From the NCBI GenBank assembly GCA_900546435.1, contig URCQ01000003.1, positions 62,001 through 126,000 of the forward strand: a stretch of DNA of 64,000 nt, written 5' to 3'. The position numbers and the translations under genes were made by a program. The notes under the pieces were generated by a model. It was not told where the DNA came from, searched no databases, and worked only from the letters and a program-made list of their open reading frames with translations. Shown here one piece after another: positions 61,693-64,000 of the stretch; within the stretch, counting starts at the first letter, position 1, and each line of letters opens with the position of its first letter. Origin of the DNA: an uncultured Pseudobutyrivibrio sp. (GTDB taxonomy: Bacteria > Bacillota > Clostridia > Lachnospirales > Lachnospiraceae).

Positions 61693-62744
61693 TAGAACAA
61701 AATCCGATCATGCCGGATCGACGATATTGGAATATTTTAAAAGGAATCGGGATTCTTTGCGTTGTTCTGGGACATGCATGTAGTTGGGCGCATAACTTTG
61801 TGTATGAATTTCATATTCCCTTATTCTTTTTTATCTCTGGCTTTATGTATAGTGAAAAAAAATATGGGGATGATCCCTACTTAAATGTGATTAACCGCTT
61901 TAAATCTTCCTGGATTAAATATGTTATCATTTATTGGATCATCATGTTATTACATAATTCCCTAATTCGCTGGGGATTTATGCCAATCGGAACAGAATAT
62001 TTTAACTTGCGGACTTTAGCGGAAGCCTGTGCTTTTGTGGTTTTGGGTACCGCCAACGAATTGATGGGAGGGACATTGTGGTTTGTCCCGGCACTTTGTA
62101 TGGCATCTGTATTCCTAGGATTTCTTGTTACGATCAGTCGGAAAATCGAAAAGAAAACGGGAAACTCTTATCTCAAATTTGCTTTTCAGTTTGTAGTTAT
62201 CCTGTTATGTTCTCTTGTTGGATGCATTGTCATATCTATTTTAATGCCTGCCAATATTCAGGTATCGCTTACGGTCATGCCATTTTTGTGGATCGGCTAT
62301 CTGATCAGAAACTATGGCAAGGGATTAGAAAAGTACCTGTCTGTTTGTGCGGCGATAATCTTGGCGCTAGCTATTTATTTTATTCGTTTTCATCATTGTT
62401 TAGATCTGATCTATGGTATCTTATACCCAGGAATGTATCTGGTGGCGTTTTCAGGCATATATGTGTGTATGGTTCTGGCAAAATATCTCAGCCATCTAAA
62501 AAAGATCGGATCTTTTGTAGCGTCCTGTGGAAAGGCATCTTTTTGGATCATGACAGTGCACTTTCCGCTAATCAAGATCATCGATCGTATTTGGGCGGCG
62601 CATATAGGAGACCCGGATCGGGCACTGTATCTGGCTTTGCCACATTCTTTTGATTATATGTGGCCGGTCTATTTGTTGCTGGGCATTGGCGTGCCATTAT
62701 TGGGATATCAGTTCGTGCAAAAGAAAAAAAGTAGAGGAAAATGA
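61689..62744 (+). CDS. Acyltransferase-3 family membrane protein (7 of 7)
   Basis: 351 residues, collinear with the preceding acyltransferase: RRYWNILKGIGILCVVLGHA (His29), PLFFFISGFMYSEKKYGDD and LWFVPALCMASVFLGF. A tandem duplication is likely, since the two share far more than either does with the other five acyltransferases of the locus. It overlaps the previous stop by 4 bases behind AAAGGAG. The two copies may modify different positions of one glycan. Confidence 0.88.
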   Translation: MIEQNPIMPDRRYWNILKGIGILCVVLGHACSWAHNFVYEFHIPLFFFISGFMYSEKKYGDDPYLNVINRFKSSWIKYVIIYWIIMLLHNSLIRWGFMPIGTEYFNLRTLAEACAFVVLGTANELMGGTLWFVPALCMASVFLGFLVTISRKIEKKTGNSYLKFAFQFVVILLCSLVGCIVISILMPANIQVSLTVMPFLWIGYLIRNYGKGLEKYLSVCAAIILALAIYFIRFHHCLDLIYGILYPGMYLVAFSGIYVCMVLAKYLSHLKKIGSFVASCGKASFWIMTVHFPLIKIIDRIWAAHIGDPDRALYLALPHSFDYMWPVYLLLGIGVPLLGYQFVQKKKSRGK

Positions 62745-62746
62745 TC

Positions 62747-64000
62747 ATGAAAAAAGAATTACTGTATCCGTTTGACGCAAACTATATTTTAGCAAAAAAG
62801 AAAAGAATCAAAAGAGAATTATTGGCAGAGGGCGAGCGTTTTGTTGATAAGAAGATTGCTATTTTGGGCGGTTCTACGACAAATGATATTAAACTGACCC
62901 TGGAACTGTTTTTATTAAATCAGGGGATCCGTCCAAGTTTTTATGAGTCCGAATATAATAAATATTATGAGGATGCAGTCTTTGATAATGCAAAACTAGA
63001 GACATTTGCGCCGGATCTGATCTATATCCACACAAGCAATCGAAATATTACGCGTTATCCACAAACTAGCGATTCCAAAAGTCAGATCATGGACTTATTG
63101 GAGGAAGAATATCAGAAATATTGTACGATCTGGGAAAGTATTTCTGCTAAATACCATTGCCCAATCATACAGAACAACTTTGAAATGCCTATGTATCGTT
63201 TGCTGGGTAATCGGGATGCCAGTGATATGCATGGGAAGGTTAATTTTTTGACCAGACTCAATATGATGTTCTACGATTATGCGGACAGCCATGAAAATTT
63301 TTATATCTGTGATATCAATTATATTTCTGCTGACTATGGACTGGCAGAATGGTCTGATCCATTTTTTTATCATATGTATAAATATGCTTTGAATGTCAAT
63401 GCCATCCCGTATCTGGCATTTAACGTGGCGAATATCATCAAATCTGTATTTGGCAAAAACAAGAAAGGCCTTGTGCTTGATTTGGATAATACTTTATGGG
63501 GCGGTGTTATCGGTGATGATGGTGTGGAAAATATTGCACTGGGACAGGAAGTCGCAGAGGGACAGATCTATTCCGAATTTCAAAATTATGTGAAAGAGCA
63601 GACACAGTTGGGTGTGATTTTAAACATTGATTCAAAGAATGATCCTGAAAATGCCAAGGCGGGTATAGAACATCCGGACAGTGCATTTTGCATGGAAGAT
63701 TTCATTGAAATAAAAGCAAATTGGGAGCCTAAAGATCAGAATTTCAGGGAAATTGCAGAAGATCTAAATTTGTTACCAGAAAGCCTGGTGTTTGTAGATG
63801 ACAACCCGGCAGAGCGTAGCATTGTGGAGCAAAATTTAGAGGGGGTATGCGCGCCGGAGATCGGGGATGCGAGAGATTATATTCGTATCTTAGACCGCAA
63901 CGGATTTTTTGAGACAACGATTTTGTCCGAGGATGATCAGAAACGTAATGAGATGTATCGTGCCAATGCAGATCGAAAGAAAAGCCAGCATGCCTTTACA
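62747..64000 (+). CDS. FkbH-like HAD-superfamily enzyme, 3' end outside window
   Basis: 418 residues are visible and the frame is still open at base 64000. ATG 62747 follows AGTAGAGG at about nine bases; an ATG six bases upstream is also in frame. Residues 1-230 fit the SGNH-like N-terminal part of FkbH proteins (AILGGSTTNDIKLTLE). The HAD domain has the nucleophile motif LDLDNTLWGG (Asp245, Asp247), SKND near 295, an EPKDQNF segment and VFVDDNPAER. FkbH proteins can load a glyceryl group from bisphosphoglycerate on an ACP. An ACP is encoded 5 kb upstream, so an ACP-linked role is likely. The residue just before SKN is Asp, where I recall Cys in glyceryl-transferring members. Confidence 0.88.
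   Translation, partial: MKKELLYPFDANYILAKKKRIKRELLAEGERFVDKKIAILGGSTTNDIKLTLELFLLNQGIRPSFYESEYNKYYEDAVFDNAKLETFAPDLIYIHTSNRNITRYPQTSDSKSQIMDLLEEEYQKYCTIWESISAKYHCPIIQNNFEMPMYRLLGNRDASDMHGKVNFLTRLNMMFYDYADSHENFYICDINYISADYGLAEWSDPFFYHMYKYALNVNAIPYLAFNVANIIKSVFGKNKKGLVLDLDNTLWGGVIGDDGVENIALGQEVAEGQIYSEFQNYVKEQTQLGVILNIDSKNDPENAKAGIEHPDSAFCMEDFIEIKANWEPKDQNFREIAEDLNLLPESLVFVDDNPAERSIVEQNLEGVCAPEIGDARDYIRILDRNGFFETTILSEDDQKRNEMYRANADRKKSQHAFT

Overview
The window looks like a chromosomal segment of a Firmicute of class Clostridia, most likely a gut Lachnospiraceae. The reasons are moderate-to-low GC, strong AGGAGG-type ribosome binding sites, a MecA adaptor, GdpP, a ComEB-type dCMP deaminase, an AtpZ-led F-type ATPase operon, and several membrane families that I associate with that family. 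The genus cannot be fixed from the sequence. No tRNA, rRNA, CRISPR array or insertion sequence was seen, and no gene-free stretch exceeds 300 bases; the longest is about 270 bases, upstream of 33073.

Layout, left part. 1-5.8 kb is a galactoside-use block: the C-terminal two thirds of LacZ, a GH42 beta-galactosidase, a small membrane protein and galactokinase. 5.8-8.3 kb holds a CdaR/PucR-type regulator facing away from an HPr-like protein without the phosphorylatable His, followed by an MsmX/UgpC-type sugar ABC ATPase. 8.4-12.3 kb is gdpP-rplI-dnaB. 12.4-15.1 kb holds a MerR regulator, a DUF1858 redox protein, a 2[4Fe-4S] ferredoxin, an XRE regulator and mecA. 15.3-17.2 kb is an odd pair: a Ser/Thr kinase fused to a degenerate MinD/ParA-like domain, then a second degenerate MinD/ParA-like protein. 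17.4-20 kb carries a membrane-anchored GH18/YaaH-like protein and a CwlD-like amidase. 20-29.1 kb runs Sua5/YwlC, a catalytically dead LMW-phosphatase-like protein, dCMP deaminase and the complete ATP synthase operon (atpZ, I, B, E, F, H, A, G, D, C). The c subunit has a complete sodium-binding signature. 29.3-32.8 kb holds a large polytopic membrane protein, an EamA exporter and greA.

Right part. From 33 kb to the window edge at 64 kb lies one large cell-surface polysaccharide locus. It supplies GDP-D-rhamnose (Gmd plus an Rmd-like reductase), a DPM1-like glycosyltransferase with GtrA, one further GT2 (inverted), a Wzx-type flippase, seven acyltransferase-3 membrane proteins, six tandem paralogues of an unrecognised family of about 410-residue membrane proteins, a second pair of paralogous membrane proteins, and an acyl-modification module. 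That module is MaoC, SDR, acyl carrier protein, MBOAT, DltD-like SGNH protein, two acyltransferases and an FkbH-like HAD enzyme cut by the window end. Acylation and membrane functions far outnumber recognisable glycosyltransferases. This suggests a heavily acylated, D-rhamnose-containing surface glycan whose polymerising or transferring enzymes may include the unnamed membrane families.

The strongest candidates for undescribed biology are the six-copy membrane family, the ACP-dependent acylation module, and the kinase/pseudo-ParA pair.
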